A stretch of 26,892 nt of DNA from UBA11164 sp002420085 (GTDB taxonomy: Bacteria > Pseudomonadota > Gammaproteobacteria > Xanthomonadales > Xanthomonadaceae). Shown piece after piece: positions 13,496 through 22,355 of the stretch; position 1 is the first letter of the stretch; each line of letters starts with the position of its first letter. The stretch is from positions 1-26,892 of the forward strand of contig DALYLJ010000025.1 in the NCBI GenBank assembly GCA_031976395.1, in the 5' to 3' direction. A program made the position numbers and the translations under genes. The notes under the pieces were generated by a model. It was not told the DNA's origin. It worked only from the letters and a program-made list of their open reading frames with translations, and did no database searches.

Positions 13496-14104
13496 ATGCG
13501 CGGACGCGACCCGGACAGCGGAGAATTTTTCGCGCCAAGCCGCAGTGAACTGCGGCGACAGGCGCTGGCGGTGTTCGATCTGGCCGAGCGTCTGGCCGGC
13601 CTGAGTGACGCCCAACTGGCCACGCTGCCGATCCCCGACGATCTGCTCGATCCGATTCGCCATGCGCGATCGATCGGCTCCCATATCGCACGCAAGCGCG
13701 AATTGCAGCATCTGGCCAAACTGATGCGCCGCTACGACGACAGCGATCTCGACCCGATCCGAGCGGCACTGACCCATGATGCGCGGGTGGGCCGGGTCGA
13801 AACGGCCCGCCTGCACCGGGCCGAAGCCTGGCGCGAGCGCCTGATCGAACACGGCGATGTCGCCCTGGCCGAATTGGTCGCCGAACACCCCGAACTCGAC
13901 CGCCAGGCGTTCCGCGCGGCCATCCGCAAGGCGCGTGCCGAGCGCAGCGCGGACACGCCGCCACACGGCCAGCGCGATCTGTTCCGGCGGCTGCGACACC
14001 TGTTTGAAACCAATGCCGACGGCGATGCGTCGGCATCCGAGTCGGACTGGTCGGTCGAACAGGATGACGATCAGCCACCCGAGTCCGACCATCGCAACGC
14101 CTGA
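13496..14104 (+). CDS. darP: Ribosome biogenesis factor DarP (YjgA, DUF615)
   Basis: A 202-residue protein matching the YjgA/DarP family, a late 50S assembly factor that associates with pre-50S particles in E. coli. Conserved stretches are PSRSELRRQALAV (14-26), IARKRELQHLAKLMR (64-78) with DPIRAAL, the WRERLIEHGD segment, HPELDRQAFRAAIRKARAER and RDLFRRLRHLFE. Residues after about 172 form an acidic Asp/Glu/Ser-rich tail not needed for the core. The ATG at 13496 has no clear Shine-Dalgarno. It is divergent from pmbA and convergent with tldD, the only plus-strand gene in the 11.5-21.8 kb block. Confidence 0.93.
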   Translation: MRGRDPDSGEFFAPSRSELRRQALAVFDLAERLAGLSDAQLATLPIPDDLLDPIRHARSIGSHIARKRELQHLAKLMRRYDDSDLDPIRAALTHDARVGRVETARLHRAEAWRERLIEHGDVALAELVAEHPELDRQAFRAAIRKARAERSADTPPHGQRDLFRRLRHLFETNADGDASASESDWSVEQDDDQPPESDHRNA

Positions 14105-14110
14105 GCGTCC

Positions 14111-14124
14111 GCCGAGCGCTCGGC
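14111..14124. terminator. Hairpin between darP and tldD
   Basis: A 14-bp perfect palindrome GCCGAGCGCTCGGC fills the 20-bp gap between the convergent stops. An outer CTGAGC (14101-14106) / GCTCAG (14123-14128) pairing competes with it. No T-tract follows, so its role in termination is a guess from position. Confidence 0.4.
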
Positions 14125-15570
14125 TCAGCCGGTGCGGGTGCCCCCGACCGTCAGCGCGTCGAGCTTGAGCGTCGGTTGGCCAACCCCGACCGGCACGCTC
14201 TGGCCGTCCTTGCCGCACACCCCGACCCCTTCATCCAGCCGCAGGTCGTTGCCGACCATCGAGACCCGCGTCATCGCCTCGGGACCATTGCCGATCAAGG
14301 TCGCACCCTTGACCGGGCGGGTGATCCGACCGTCTTCGATCAGATACGCCTCGGAGGCCGAAAACACGAACTTGCCGCTGGTGATATCGACCTGACCGCC
14401 GCCGAAGTTCACCGCGTAGAGCCCCTTCTTGACCGATGCGATGATCTCGTCCGGCACGTACCCGCCGGGCAGCATGCAGGTGTTGGTCATGCGCGGCATC
14501 GGCAAGTGCGCGAAGCTCTCGCGCCGACCATTGCCGGTCGGCTCCACGCCCATCAGTCGGGCATTGAGGGTGTCTTGCAGGTAGCCGCGCAGGATGCCGT
14601 CCTCGATCAGCACATTGCAGCGAGTCGGGGTGCCCTCGTCATCGACGTTCAGCGAGCCGCGGCGACCGGCCAGGGTGCCATCATCGACGATGGTGACCCC
14701 GGCCGCGGCGACCCGTTCGCCGATCCGACCGGAGTAGACGCTGGTGCCCTTGCGATTGAAATCGCCTTCCAGGCCGTGCCCGACCGCCTCGTGCAGCAGG
14801 ACGCCCGGCCAGCCCGGCCCGAGCACGACCGGCATCGATCCGGCCGGCGCATCGACCGCCTCCAGATTCACCAGCGCCTGCCGAAGCGCCTCGCGCGCCC
14901 AGGCTTCCGGTTTGCCCTTGGCGAACAGCTCGACATAGCCGTGCCGGCCACCACCGCCGGAATAGCCCGATTCGCGCCGACCGTTGGACTCGACGATGAC
15001 CTGAACGTTGAAGCGCACCAGCGGCCGGACATCGGCCGCCAACACCCCGTCGCTGCGCGCGACCAGGATGGTGTCGATGACTGCCACGATGCCGAGCGTA
15101 ACCTGCCGAACGCGCGGGTCGGCGGCCCGAAGGAGGGCATCGACCTCGCGCAACACCGCGATCTTCTCGGCCGGGCTGATCTCATCGATCGGATCGATAT
15201 CGCTGTACAGACCATGGCTCGGGCCGGTCCGCAGCGCCAGCGGTGCATGCGCTCCGCCACCACGGGCGATCGCACGGGCCGCCGAGGTGGCCTCGATCAG
15301 GCTTTCCAGGTCGATGGCATCGGAGTAGGCGAGTCCGGACTTGTCGCCACTGAGCGCCCGCACCCCGACCCCTTGCTCGATCGAATGGCCACCGTCCTTG
15401 ACGATGCCATCCTCCAGGGTCCAGCCCTCGCGACGCGAATGCTGGAAATACAGATCACCGGCATCGACACCGGGACCGAGCAGGCGAGCCAGGTCGCGGT
15501 CGAGGTCCGAAACCGCCAGGCCGGCAGGGGCGAGCAGGCGGGATTCGGCAGCAATGAGAGTATCGGTCAT
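14125..15570 (-). CDS. tldD: Metalloprotease TldD
   Basis: A 481-residue TldD, the catalytic zinc subunit of the TldD/TldE protease. The zinc motif HEAVGH lies at 260-265 (H260, E261, H265) followed by GLEGD. Other family marks are the glycine-rich SGYSGGGGRHGY (201-212), NVDDEGTPT, and the C-terminal VNFGGGQVDITSGKFVFSASEAYLIEDG region. The pair acts in the cytoplasm on peptides threaded into a closed chamber. The ATG at 15570 gives normal length (E. coli TldD is also 481). It lies 66 bp downstream of yhdP on the same strand and is probably part of the rng-yhdP-tldD transcription unit. Confidence 0.97.
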   Translation of the reverse strand: MTDTLIAAESRLLAPAGLAVSDLDRDLARLLGPGVDAGDLYFQHSRREGWTLEDGIVKDGGHSIEQGVGVRALSGDKSGLAYSDAIDLESLIEATSAARAIARGGGAHAPLALRTGPSHGLYSDIDPIDEISPAEKIAVLREVDALLRAADPRVRQVTLGIVAVIDTILVARSDGVLAADVRPLVRFNVQVIVESNGRRESGYSGGGGRHGYVELFAKGKPEAWAREALRQALVNLEAVDAPAGSMPVVLGPGWPGVLLHEAVGHGLEGDFNRKGTSVYSGRIGERVAAAGVTIVDDGTLAGRRGSLNVDDEGTPTRCNVLIEDGILRGYLQDTLNARLMGVEPTGNGRRESFAHLPMPRMTNTCMLPGGYVPDEIIASVKKGLYAVNFGGGQVDITSGKFVFSASEAYLIEDGRITRPVKGATLIGNGPEAMTRVSMVGNDLRLDEGVGVCGKDGQSVPVGVGQPTLKLDALTVGGTRTG

Positions 15571-15636
15571 GATCGGGCTCGTCGGGTCGCAGGTGGGGGT
15601 CGGCGTGCTCGGACGGCCGGCACGGCGAAGCGGAGA

Positions 15637-18600
15637 TCAGGGTCGGGATGGTGGTTCGGAATCCGGGTCATTGGTCGGGCCGGCCTCGGGATCGCGCGCG
15701 GCACCCCGCTCGATCACCTCGACCACCGGCTCGCTCCATGGGCCGGTCACCTGGAACACGGTCCGTCCCATCTGCTGCATCGGGCTTCTGAAGATCGCCT
15801 GTGCCAGGGCGCCCAGGGCGACCCCGGCCGGGCCACCGGCCAGCGCACCCAGGGCCGGCAGCATCGAACTGGTCTTGGGCAAGACCTCAATGGTCTGATC
15901 GTAGCGCTCGTCCGTCAACAGGGTGCGTCCGCGAACCCGGATCCGGGCCGAACTGCTGTCGATGTCGAGATCGTCGGTGGTGGCGACCCCGGCGGCCAGT
16001 TGAAAGCGCCCGGTGATCGCGCCGAACTGCAAGCCTTCACCGAACAGATCGCGGAAATCGAGGATCAGCCGGCGCGGCAGTTCGGCCAGGCTGACCAGGC
16101 CGAGCAGGCGCCCGGCACCACCCGGTTCGACATCGAGAAACCGCCCGGAGCCGACCTTGAGTTCCAGGCTGCCGTCGATCTTTTCCATCCCGAATGCGGC
16201 CGGCGAACCCGACCAGGCAGCCACCATGGTCGCTTCGACCTCACCCCCGGCCACCAGACCCGGAAAGCCCAGCGCGTCCAGCATCCGGCCCAGGTCGGAC
16301 GACGTGAAGGCCAGCGCGAACCGCGATCGCGGACTGCCATCGATCGTCGTCCAATCCCCGCTGGCGACCAGTTTGAGCATCTCCGAGTCGGACTCCAGGC
16401 GCTCGACATGCAGACCTTCCGGGGTCGGGTAGGTATCGAGCAGGGCGCGACCCAGCCGGGCGGCACCAAAGCGCAGATCCTCGACCCGCAGGCGCAGCGG
16501 CGGCAGGGCTGCCGGGTCCGGATTGCCGGTGGCTGCACTGGCGATTCGACCGGCCGGCCAGTACAGGCGCTCGAAATCGCCGGTCAGGGCCGAGGTCTCA
16601 TCGCGTGGAAAGACCATCCGCCCGGCGATCTCCGGCCCCTCCAGATGCAGACGCATCTGCTCCGGCTCGACTGCCAGAACCACGCGGGTGTCGAGAAATG
16701 CCCGGTCGAGCAGGTCCAACTCGCCGGCCAGAATCTCCACGCTGTGCAGAACCCCCTGACCAGCCCCGCCACCGGCCAGACCGGCCCAGCCGGCGGCATC
16801 GAGAACCGGAACCTGACCGACGATCCGCAAACCACGCCCATCGGGCATCGCACCGGCATCGCCCATGAAGGCGACCAGGCCATCGAGCCGGCCGTCCTCG
16901 CCGATCCGACCATCGAGCCGCATCAGTGCGCCAAGCTCCAGCGACAGCGATTCGGCCTGGACCGGGATGGTCATCTGCAATCGCAGCGGCAGGGCCTGAT
17001 CGACCCCCTTGCGCAGCGGCGCCGGCAGGCCCAGGGCCAGGCCGACCAGGTCCGACTGGAGCCGCAGGCGGGCCGGTGGATCGGCTTGTCCGGCCGCTGG
17101 CCGTGGCGACTCGATCGCCACCGTCCAGTCGGCACGGCCATCGAGATACGGGCCGAGCCAGTCGAGATCGGGCGCATGGGCCAGCAATCGAGCCGCCGGA
17201 AACCGACCGCGCAGGCTGGCCTCGGCAATCAGGCCGGGATCGGAGACGAAACCGTCGCCGGTGGCCAGGCTGAAACTGGCGACATCCTCGCCCAGCCAGA
17301 CCTGCAACTCCTCGGCGGCCAGACCATCACGGCCGAAACGCAGCCGGCCCTCGGCACGATCGAATGCCACCTGCCAGCCGGCATGGGCGAGTTGGGCACC
17401 GGCAAGGTCGGCAGTGCCGCGCAACTCGAACTCCCCCAGGCCGGACTTGAGCGGCTGACGCAGACCGAGTTGCACCCGGACCCGACCGCCCAGTCGGAGT
17501 GCATCGAGGTGCTCGCCGTGATTCTCACGCAACGGACTCGATCGCAGCAGGGCGAGCACCTGGCCGCCTTCGGCATTGGCATCGAGCGCCAGTTCGAGCA
17601 CCGATGCCCGGAAGTCCTCGATTCGGCCATGGACCCGCTCGACCCCACCGCCGCCGATGCCGCCGCTGCCCTCGATGTCGAGACTGCTGCCGGTGAAACG
17701 CAGACGGGCATCCAGACGGTCCGCCGCCGGCCACTCCGGGCTGAACTGCAGGGGCACACCGGCCAGATCGACCTCGGCCAGGAACTGGCCCTGCTGGCTG
17801 CGGAAAGGCCAGTCGGCCAGGGCACCGCCGATCACCGCGCGGCCACCGGCCAGTTGGCCATCGACGATCGCCCGGTCCAGCCAGTCGATCAGGGTTTCCG
17901 ACATCTGGTGCCTGAGCCAGAACCGCTTGAGCGCGGTCGCACGGCCCGGCTCGATCTCGGCATTGCCGAACAGGGCCGGTCGCTCCGGCTGGCTGGCATC
18001 GATCCGCAGCAGCGCGCGCAGCCCGAAGCCCTCGGACGCCAATCGCAGGTCGCGGGTTTCGATCACCACACCCGGCTCAGCCCGCCAGGCGCTCAACCCG
18101 CCGGACAGGGCCAGATGAACCGGCGCCCCGAATGCCACCGGCCAATCCAGACGCGGGCTGGCCTGGTCATCGAAATCCAGTGCCAGCGCCCGATCATCGA
18201 ACTGTAATTCACCCTGGAGTGCCTCGATACCCGGTGTCCGCCCGACCGGAAGCCAGGTCGCCGCCGCGATCCGGGCGCGACCGATCGGCCGCCGCACGGT
18301 TTGCCCGGCCGGGCGATCGGACACCGCATCGACGGCATCCTCGCGGGCGCCATCTTCCGAACCCTCGGCCGTCGCCGCAAGCCAATCGCCGGCCACCTCG
18401 ACCGCCCGCAAGTTCAACTTGGGGGCCGCCAGATACAGCCATCGGCGCGTCGCGGCCGGCACCCGGTCGGTCAGTGCCGCCAGTGCCAGCCAGGGCGACA
18501 GGTCGGCGCGATCGGCGATCAGGCCGGCATCGACGCCAGTCGCGGCATGCAGGCCATCGAGTCGATGTTCATCATTGCCATCGTGCCAGCGCAGCAGCGG

Positions 18601-19551
18601 CGCCTGCAGCCGCCAATCACCCTCCGCTTGACGCTGCCAGCGAACACGGGCACGCCAGCGTTCGATCGCCAGACGCGGCTCGACCCTCGGGCCATCGGGT
18701 TGTCGGGCATCGAGTGCAATCGGCGCCAGGCCGCGCAGCACCAGCCCTTCCAGATCGGCCTCCAGACGCGCCTCGAAGGCTCCGGCGGAATCCCAGGCAA
18801 ACCAGGCTTGCAGTTCACCGGCACCGGCCATGGTCTCGATGCCGACCTCGGCCAACAGCGGGTTGAGCGCCGCCAATGCCACCGACTCGCCACCGAACCA
18901 GGCCCGACCGCCCCGACCGCGTTCCAGATCGACCACCACCGCCAGCGGCGGCCCCTGCTCGGCATGGATGCGCAGCCCGACCCGCAGGCGCTCACCACTG
19001 ACCCGGATGCGGGCATCGAGTCGGTCGATGGTCGCCGTCAGATCGCGATCGGGAACCCGCACGGTCAATGCCGCATTGCGCACCTGCAATTCGCCCAGAC
19101 CGCGCAGGGTCGCCAACGGGTCGGTCTGGCGGTCGCCGCTGGCCAGCCCCTGGAGAGACCATCGACCATCGGCTTCGCGGGTCAATTCCAGGGCCAGATC
19201 TGCCAGTCGGATTTCGGTCAGCGGTCGACCGGGAAACAGCCCGGAATAGACCGCCACCACCAGATCGGCGCGACCGACCTCGATCCGGCCACCGGGCTCA
19301 CCGACCCGAAGCCCATGCAGAGACAGCAAGGGCCCGCTGCGCGTCCAGCGGGCATTGAGGCGATCGAACGAGACCGGCTGGCCGGCCCGCGCGCTGATCC
19401 AGGCGGCGACCTGGTCCGGGTAGCGCTCCAGGATCGGCAACACCTGGCTGACCAGGCCGACCAGCGAGGCCACCAGGATCAGGACCACGGCCACCCCGTA
19501 GGCCAGCAGCCGACGGACCCGGCGCACTCGATGTCGCCAGCGTCCGCTCAA
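15637..19551 (-). CDS. yhdP: YhdP family AsmA-like envelope protein
   Basis: A 1304-residue protein close to E. coli YhdP (about 1266). It has a basic cytoplasmic N-terminus (MSGRWRHRVRRVRR), a single transmembrane anchor at about 14-38, then a very long periplasmic region of repeating beta-strand segments, as in AsmA-like bridge proteins. The start FDRLNARWTRSGPLLSLHGLRV and the C-terminal DDLDIDSSSARIRVRGRT, LGALAGGPAGVALGALAQ and FQVTGPWSEP segments are typical. YhdP, TamB and YdbH carry phospholipid from the inner to the outer membrane in E. coli. It starts 18 bp after the rng stop, consistent with cotranscription. The last residues are Pro/Asp/Glu-rich and probably disordered. Confidence 0.95.
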   Translation of the reverse strand: MSGRWRHRVRRVRRLLAYGVAVVLILVASLVGLVSQVLPILERYPDQVAAWISARAGQPVSFDRLNARWTRSGPLLSLHGLRVGEPGGRIEVGRADLVVAVYSGLFPGRPLTEIRLADLALELTREADGRWSLQGLASGDRQTDPLATLRGLGELQVRNAALTVRVPDRDLTATIDRLDARIRVSGERLRVGLRIHAEQGPPLAVVVDLERGRGGRAWFGGESVALAALNPLLAEVGIETMAGAGELQAWFAWDSAGAFEARLEADLEGLVLRGLAPIALDARQPDGPRVEPRLAIERWRARVRWQRQAEGDWRLQAPLLRWHDGNDEHRLDGLHAATGVDAGLIADRADLSPWLALAALTDRVPAATRRWLYLAAPKLNLRAVEVAGDWLAATAEGSEDGAREDAVDAVSDRPAGQTVRRPIGRARIAAATWLPVGRTPGIEALQGELQFDDRALALDFDDQASPRLDWPVAFGAPVHLALSGGLSAWRAEPGVVIETRDLRLASEGFGLRALLRIDASQPERPALFGNAEIEPGRATALKRFWLRHQMSETLIDWLDRAIVDGQLAGGRAVIGGALADWPFRSQQGQFLAEVDLAGVPLQFSPEWPAADRLDARLRFTGSSLDIEGSGGIGGGGVERVHGRIEDFRASVLELALDANAEGGQVLALLRSSPLRENHGEHLDALRLGGRVRVQLGLRQPLKSGLGEFELRGTADLAGAQLAHAGWQVAFDRAEGRLRFGRDGLAAEELQVWLGEDVASFSLATGDGFVSDPGLIAEASLRGRFPAARLLAHAPDLDWLGPYLDGRADWTVAIESPRPAAGQADPPARLRLQSDLVGLALGLPAPLRKGVDQALPLRLQMTIPVQAESLSLELGALMRLDGRIGEDGRLDGLVAFMGDAGAMPDGRGLRIVGQVPVLDAAGWAGLAGGGAGQGVLHSVEILAGELDLLDRAFLDTRVVLAVEPEQMRLHLEGPEIAGRMVFPRDETSALTGDFERLYWPAGRIASAATGNPDPAALPPLRLRVEDLRFGAARLGRALLDTYPTPEGLHVERLESDSEMLKLVASGDWTTIDGSPRSRFALAFTSSDLGRMLDALGFPGLVAGGEVEATMVAAWSGSPAAFGMEKIDGSLELKVGSGRFLDVEPGGAGRLLGLVSLAELPRRLILDFRDLFGEGLQFGAITGRFQLAAGVATTDDLDIDSSSARIRVRGRTLLTDERYDQTIEVLPKTSSMLPALGALAGGPAGVALGALAQAIFRSPMQQMGRTVFQVTGPWSEPVVEVIERGAARDPEAGPTNDPDSEPPSRP

Positions 19552-19569
19552 GCGCCCGGCTCCACTCGC

Positions 19570-21048
19570 TCAGAGCAGGACGACATCGTACTGCTCCGGC
19601 AGATAACTGCCCTCGGCCTTGAAACGGACACTGCGGCCGATGAATTCCTCCAACTCGGCGACCGCCGCCGATTCCTCCTCCAGGATCCGATCGACCACCG
19701 AGGGCGCGGCCATGACCAGCAATTCGCGGGCATCGAACTGGCGCACCGCGCGCGTCACTTCCCGGAAGATTTCGTAGGTGACCGTCTCGGCGGTGCGCAG
19801 CAGGCCACGGCCGGCACAGGTCGGGCAGGGCGCGCACAACTGCCGCGCGAGGCTGTCGGTGGTGCGCTTGCGGGTCATTTCGACCAGCCCCAGCGGCGAG
19901 AATTCATGAACCGTGGTCCGGGCTCGGTCACGGGCCAGACCACGCTCAAGAGTCCGCAGCACCTGCCGGCGGTGTTCGGGATCCAGCATGTCGATGAAAT
20001 CGATGATGACGATACCGCCCAGATTACGCAGCCGAAGCTGCCTTGCCACCGCCTGAGCGGCCTCAAGATTGGTCCGATAGACCGTTTCTTCGAGATTGCG
20101 CTGGCCCAGGAACGAGCCGGTGTTGACGTCGATCGTGGTCATCGCCTCGGTCTGATCGATGACCATGTGCCCGCCCGACTTCAACGGCACCTCCTTCAAC
20201 AGCGCCCGCTGAATTTCGTCCTCGATGCCATAGAGATCGAAAATCGCCCGTGGGCCGGGGTAATGTTCGACCCGCTCGACGAAATCAGGCATGAACCGGC
20301 GCGCGAAATCGCGCATCCGATCGAAGGTCTCCCGGGAATCGACCCGCACCCGCTCGACGTCCTGCCGGGTCAGATCACGCAAGGCCCGCAGCGGCAGCGG
20401 CAGATCCTCGTAGATGCGCTCGCCGACCGTGGCCCGGATACACCTGGCCCGGACGTCCGACCAGGCCCGGCGCAGGTATTCGAGATCCTCGGCCAGCGCA
20501 TCCTCGGGCTGGCCCTCGGCATTGGTGCGGACGATGTAGCCGCCCGGCGTCGCCGGCCGCAGTGCGTGCAGGATGCCTTTCAGCCGCTGGCGCTCGTCCT
20601 CGCTCTCGATCCGGATCGAAACTCCGAGAATATCGGTCTGCGGCAGATGCACCAGATAGCGCGACGGAATACTGAGCTGGGTGGTGACCCGCGCGCCCTT
20701 GCTGCTGATCGGATCCTTGACCACCTGAACGATCAGCTCCGAGCCCTCACGCACCAGTTCCTCGATCGAGGGCAGCAGGGTCGGTCCGGCCTCGGTGGCG
20801 TCCTCGCCGGCCGAGGTCGGTGGCCGAACGATATCCGAGACATGCAGGAAGGCGGCCCGACGCAGGCCGATCTCGACGAATGCCGCCTGCATGCCCGGCA
20901 TCACCCGCTGGACCCGACCCTTGTAGATGTTGCCGACCTGACCCCGACGCGCGCTGCGCTCGATCATCAACTCCTGGGCCATGCCGTTCTCGACCACGGC
21001 GACGCGGGTTTCGCGCGGCGTGACGTTCACCAGTATTTCTTCGCTCAC
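19570..21048 (-). CDS. rng: Ribonuclease G
   Basis: A 492-residue RNase E/G family endonuclease. An S1-like RNA-binding segment begins at GNIYKGRVQRVMPGMQAAFV (39-58). The metal-binding aspartates equivalent to RNase E Asp303 and Asp346 are D307 in TIDVNTG and D350 in IDFIDM. The zinc-link CPTCAGRG lies at 408-415. There is no C-terminal scaffold region, so it is RNase G rather than RNase E. RNase G trims the 5' end of 16S rRNA and degrades some mRNAs. The start is GTG at 21048 with GAGG about 9 nt upstream. yhdP follows after 18 bp; maf lies upstream across a 141-bp gap that contains tandem repeats. Confidence 0.97.
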   Translation of the reverse strand: MSEEILVNVTPRETRVAVVENGMAQELMIERSARRGQVGNIYKGRVQRVMPGMQAAFVEIGLRRAAFLHVSDIVRPPTSAGEDATEAGPTLLPSIEELVREGSELIVQVVKDPISSKGARVTTQLSIPSRYLVHLPQTDILGVSIRIESEDERQRLKGILHALRPATPGGYIVRTNAEGQPEDALAEDLEYLRRAWSDVRARCIRATVGERIYEDLPLPLRALRDLTRQDVERVRVDSRETFDRMRDFARRFMPDFVERVEHYPGPRAIFDLYGIEDEIQRALLKEVPLKSGGHMVIDQTEAMTTIDVNTGSFLGQRNLEETVYRTNLEAAQAVARQLRLRNLGGIVIIDFIDMLDPEHRRQVLRTLERGLARDRARTTVHEFSPLGLVEMTRKRTTDSLARQLCAPCPTCAGRGLLRTAETVTYEIFREVTRAVRQFDARELLVMAAPSVVDRILEEESAAVAELEEFIGRSVRFKAEGSYLPEQYDVVLL

Positions 21049-21134
21049 CGCGATTTGCCTCGATTTGGATTCTCTGCGCCCGCTGCCGGCGAACCTGCCC
21101 GACCGACAGCGGGGATCATTTCATGGCCGCCGGG

Positions 21135-21180
21135 TGCCTGGCCCCGTTGCCTGGCTCCGTTGCCTGGCTCCGTTGCCTGG
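21135..21180. repeat. 13-bp tandem repeat, 3.5 copies
   Basis: TGCCTGGCCCCGT (21135-21147), TGCCTGGCTCCGT (21148-21160), the same again (21161-21173), then TGCCTGG (21174-21180). Only one base differs between the three full units. It lies between the maf stop (21190) and the start of rng. Confidence 0.9.
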
Positions 21181-21189
21181 CCGCCCGGC

Positions 21190-21759
21190 TCAGACCCTCA
21201 CGCCGAACGCAGCCAGCAGCCGGCGCGTCTCGAACAGTGGCAGGCCCATCACCCCCGAATAGCTGCCATCCAGGCGCTCGATCAAGGCCGCCGCACGGCC
21301 CTGGATGGCATAGCCTCCGGCCTTGTCGCGCCACTCGCCGGAATCGACGTAGTGGGCGATCTCGGCATCCGACAAGGCTGCGAACCATACCCGTGAACGC
21401 GATTGCACACACTCCGCACGGTCCTCGGTCATCAACCAGACCGCCGAGAGCACCCGATGATCACGACCGGCCAGACGCGCCAGCATGGCGGCCGCCTGAT
21501 CACGATCGACCGGCTTGCCGAACACCGTGTCATCGGCGATCACCTCGGTGTCGGCAGCCAGCACCAGCACATCCTGCCGACCGGCCAGACGGGCCAGACC
21601 CGCCTCGGCCTTCTCACGGGCGACCCGCACCACGTAGGCATCCGGCGGCTCGCCCACGGCACGCTGCTCGTCCACCCAGACATCCACCAGATCGAATTCG
21701 AGTCCGATCTGGGACAGTAGTTCACGCCGTCGCGGCGACTTCGAGGCCAGATAAAGCAT
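21190..21759 (-). CDS. maf: Maf family nucleoside triphosphate pyrophosphatase (YhdE type)
   Basis: A 189-residue Maf protein. It has the N-terminal LASKSPRRRELL (4-15), AADTEV with catalytic D70, FGKPVD (80-85), and GGYAIQGRAA near 148-157. The arginine-rich start and the YAIQGR loop fit the YhdE subgroup, which hydrolyses dTTP, UTP and related methylated nucleotides to monophosphates to keep the pools clean. The ATG at 21759 starts right at the conserved MLYLASKSPRR. It is the first gene of the minus-strand series maf, rng, yhdP, tldD, an order also seen in other gammaproteobacteria, and is divergent from the L36 gene across 237 bp. Confidence 0.95.
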   Translation of the reverse strand: MLYLASKSPRRRELLSQIGLEFDLVDVWVDEQRAVGEPPDAYVVRVAREKAEAGLARLAGRQDVLVLAADTEVIADDTVFGKPVDRDQAAAMLARLAGRDHRVLSAVWLMTEDRAECVQSRSRVWFAALSDAEIAHYVDSGEWRDKAGGYAIQGRAAALIERLDGSYSGVMGLPLFETRRLLAAFGVRV

Positions 21760-21930
21760 CTGCCTAGCCTACCCTGCCGATGGCTGGCACGGGCATATCC
21801 CACGCAGACGAATTCAGCCGCCGGACGCCCACCCGGTAGCTCCGGCAACGCCCAAGCCCGGCCTGACCCCGATGGGGCGGCTTCGACGGCCATCCGGCCC
21901 AGACCATATCGCGCTGGGCAAGACCGATTC

Positions 21931-21959
21931 TTGCGCGACCAGGACCGACCCGCTATACT
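21931..21959 (+). promoter_or_regulatory. Promoter of the L36 gene
   Basis: TTGCGC (21931-21936) and TATACT (21954-21959) are separated by exactly 17 bp. Transcription would start near 21966, giving a leader of about 31 nt. It is the best sigma70-type promoter in the window. No Zur-box-like palindrome overlaps it. Confidence 0.75.
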
Positions 21960-21996
21960 TGCCGGTCTTTGTTGGCCTTCGCATCGGATCGTTGCC

Positions 21997-22122
21997 ATGA
22001 AAGTTCTCTCCTCATTGAAGTCGGCCAAGAGCCGTCACCGCGATTGCAAGATCGTCCGCCGTCGCGGCAAGGTCTTCGTGATCTGCAAGTCCAACCCGCG
22101 CTTCAAGGCGCGTCAGCGCTGA
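21997..22122 (+). CDS. rpmJ: 50S ribosomal protein L36, type B (zinc-ligand-poor form)
   Basis: A 41-residue, highly basic protein (MKVLSSLKSAKSRHRDCK...) that matches the longer L36 variant known as YkgO in E. coli. Only two cysteines remain (C17 and C30), so the four-ligand zinc ribbon of standard L36 is missing. It binds 23S rRNA in the large subunit. In E. coli the YkgO form replaces the zinc form under zinc starvation, but in some Xanthomonadales this form appears to be the ordinary one (general knowledge, not checked). The gene is monocistronic, with its own promoter at 21931-21959 and a terminator at 22169-22195. Confidence 0.96.
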   Translation: MKVLSSLKSAKSRHRDCKIVRRRGKVFVICKSNPRFKARQR

Positions 22123-22168
22123 TCCCGTCGGCGGCCCGGCCGATCGGCCCGACTGCCGCCTCGTGACC

Positions 22169-22195
22169 CGAAAGGCCGCTTCGCGCGGCCTTTCG
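22169..22195 (+). terminator. Terminator of the L36 gene
   Basis: CGAAAGGCCGC (22169-22179) pairs with GCGGCCTTTCG (22185-22195) around a TTCGC loop, 46 bp after the L36 stop. It is followed by CGTTGTTG, only moderately T-rich, as is common in high-GC genomes. Confidence 0.75.
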
Positions 22196-22299
22196 CGTTG
22201 TTGCCAGGCAAGCCCAGACTCACGCCGATCAGACCGGCCGGACCGGCCCGTGGCACTGTCACCGAGGTCTGGCTGAGCACGGCGTGGCGCCCCCGCGAC

Positions 22300-22329
22300 C
22301 TGACGGCGGCATCGGCAATCTGGTAAAAA
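22300..22329 (+). promoter_or_regulatory. Candidate promoter of the 22356 gene group
   Basis: CTGACG (22300-22305) and an extended -10 TGGTAAAAA (22321-22329) are 18 bp apart. The predicted start near 22336 leaves about 20 nt before the ATG at 22356, with GAGGAG in between. It would drive the small exported protein and probably aguA. Confidence 0.5.
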
Positions 22330-22355
22330 CGACTGTCCATCCGAGGAGACTGCCC

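Noticed and set aside
13483..13548. Short plus-strand frame starting ATGACGTTCAATTATG just before darP
   Set aside because: It has a GGAG nearby but encodes only 21 residues, overlaps darP in another frame and has no support beyond the start signal.
14176..18207. 1343-codon plus-strand frame opposite tldD and yhdP
   Set aside because: It crosses two real genes and their gap and is rich in Gln, Arg, Gly and His. The long open frame reflects rarity of TCA, CTA and TTA codons on the coding strand.
18301..21396. 1031-codon plus-strand frame opposite yhdP, rng and maf
   Set aside because: Antisense to three well-supported genes; no start signal and no recognisable motif.
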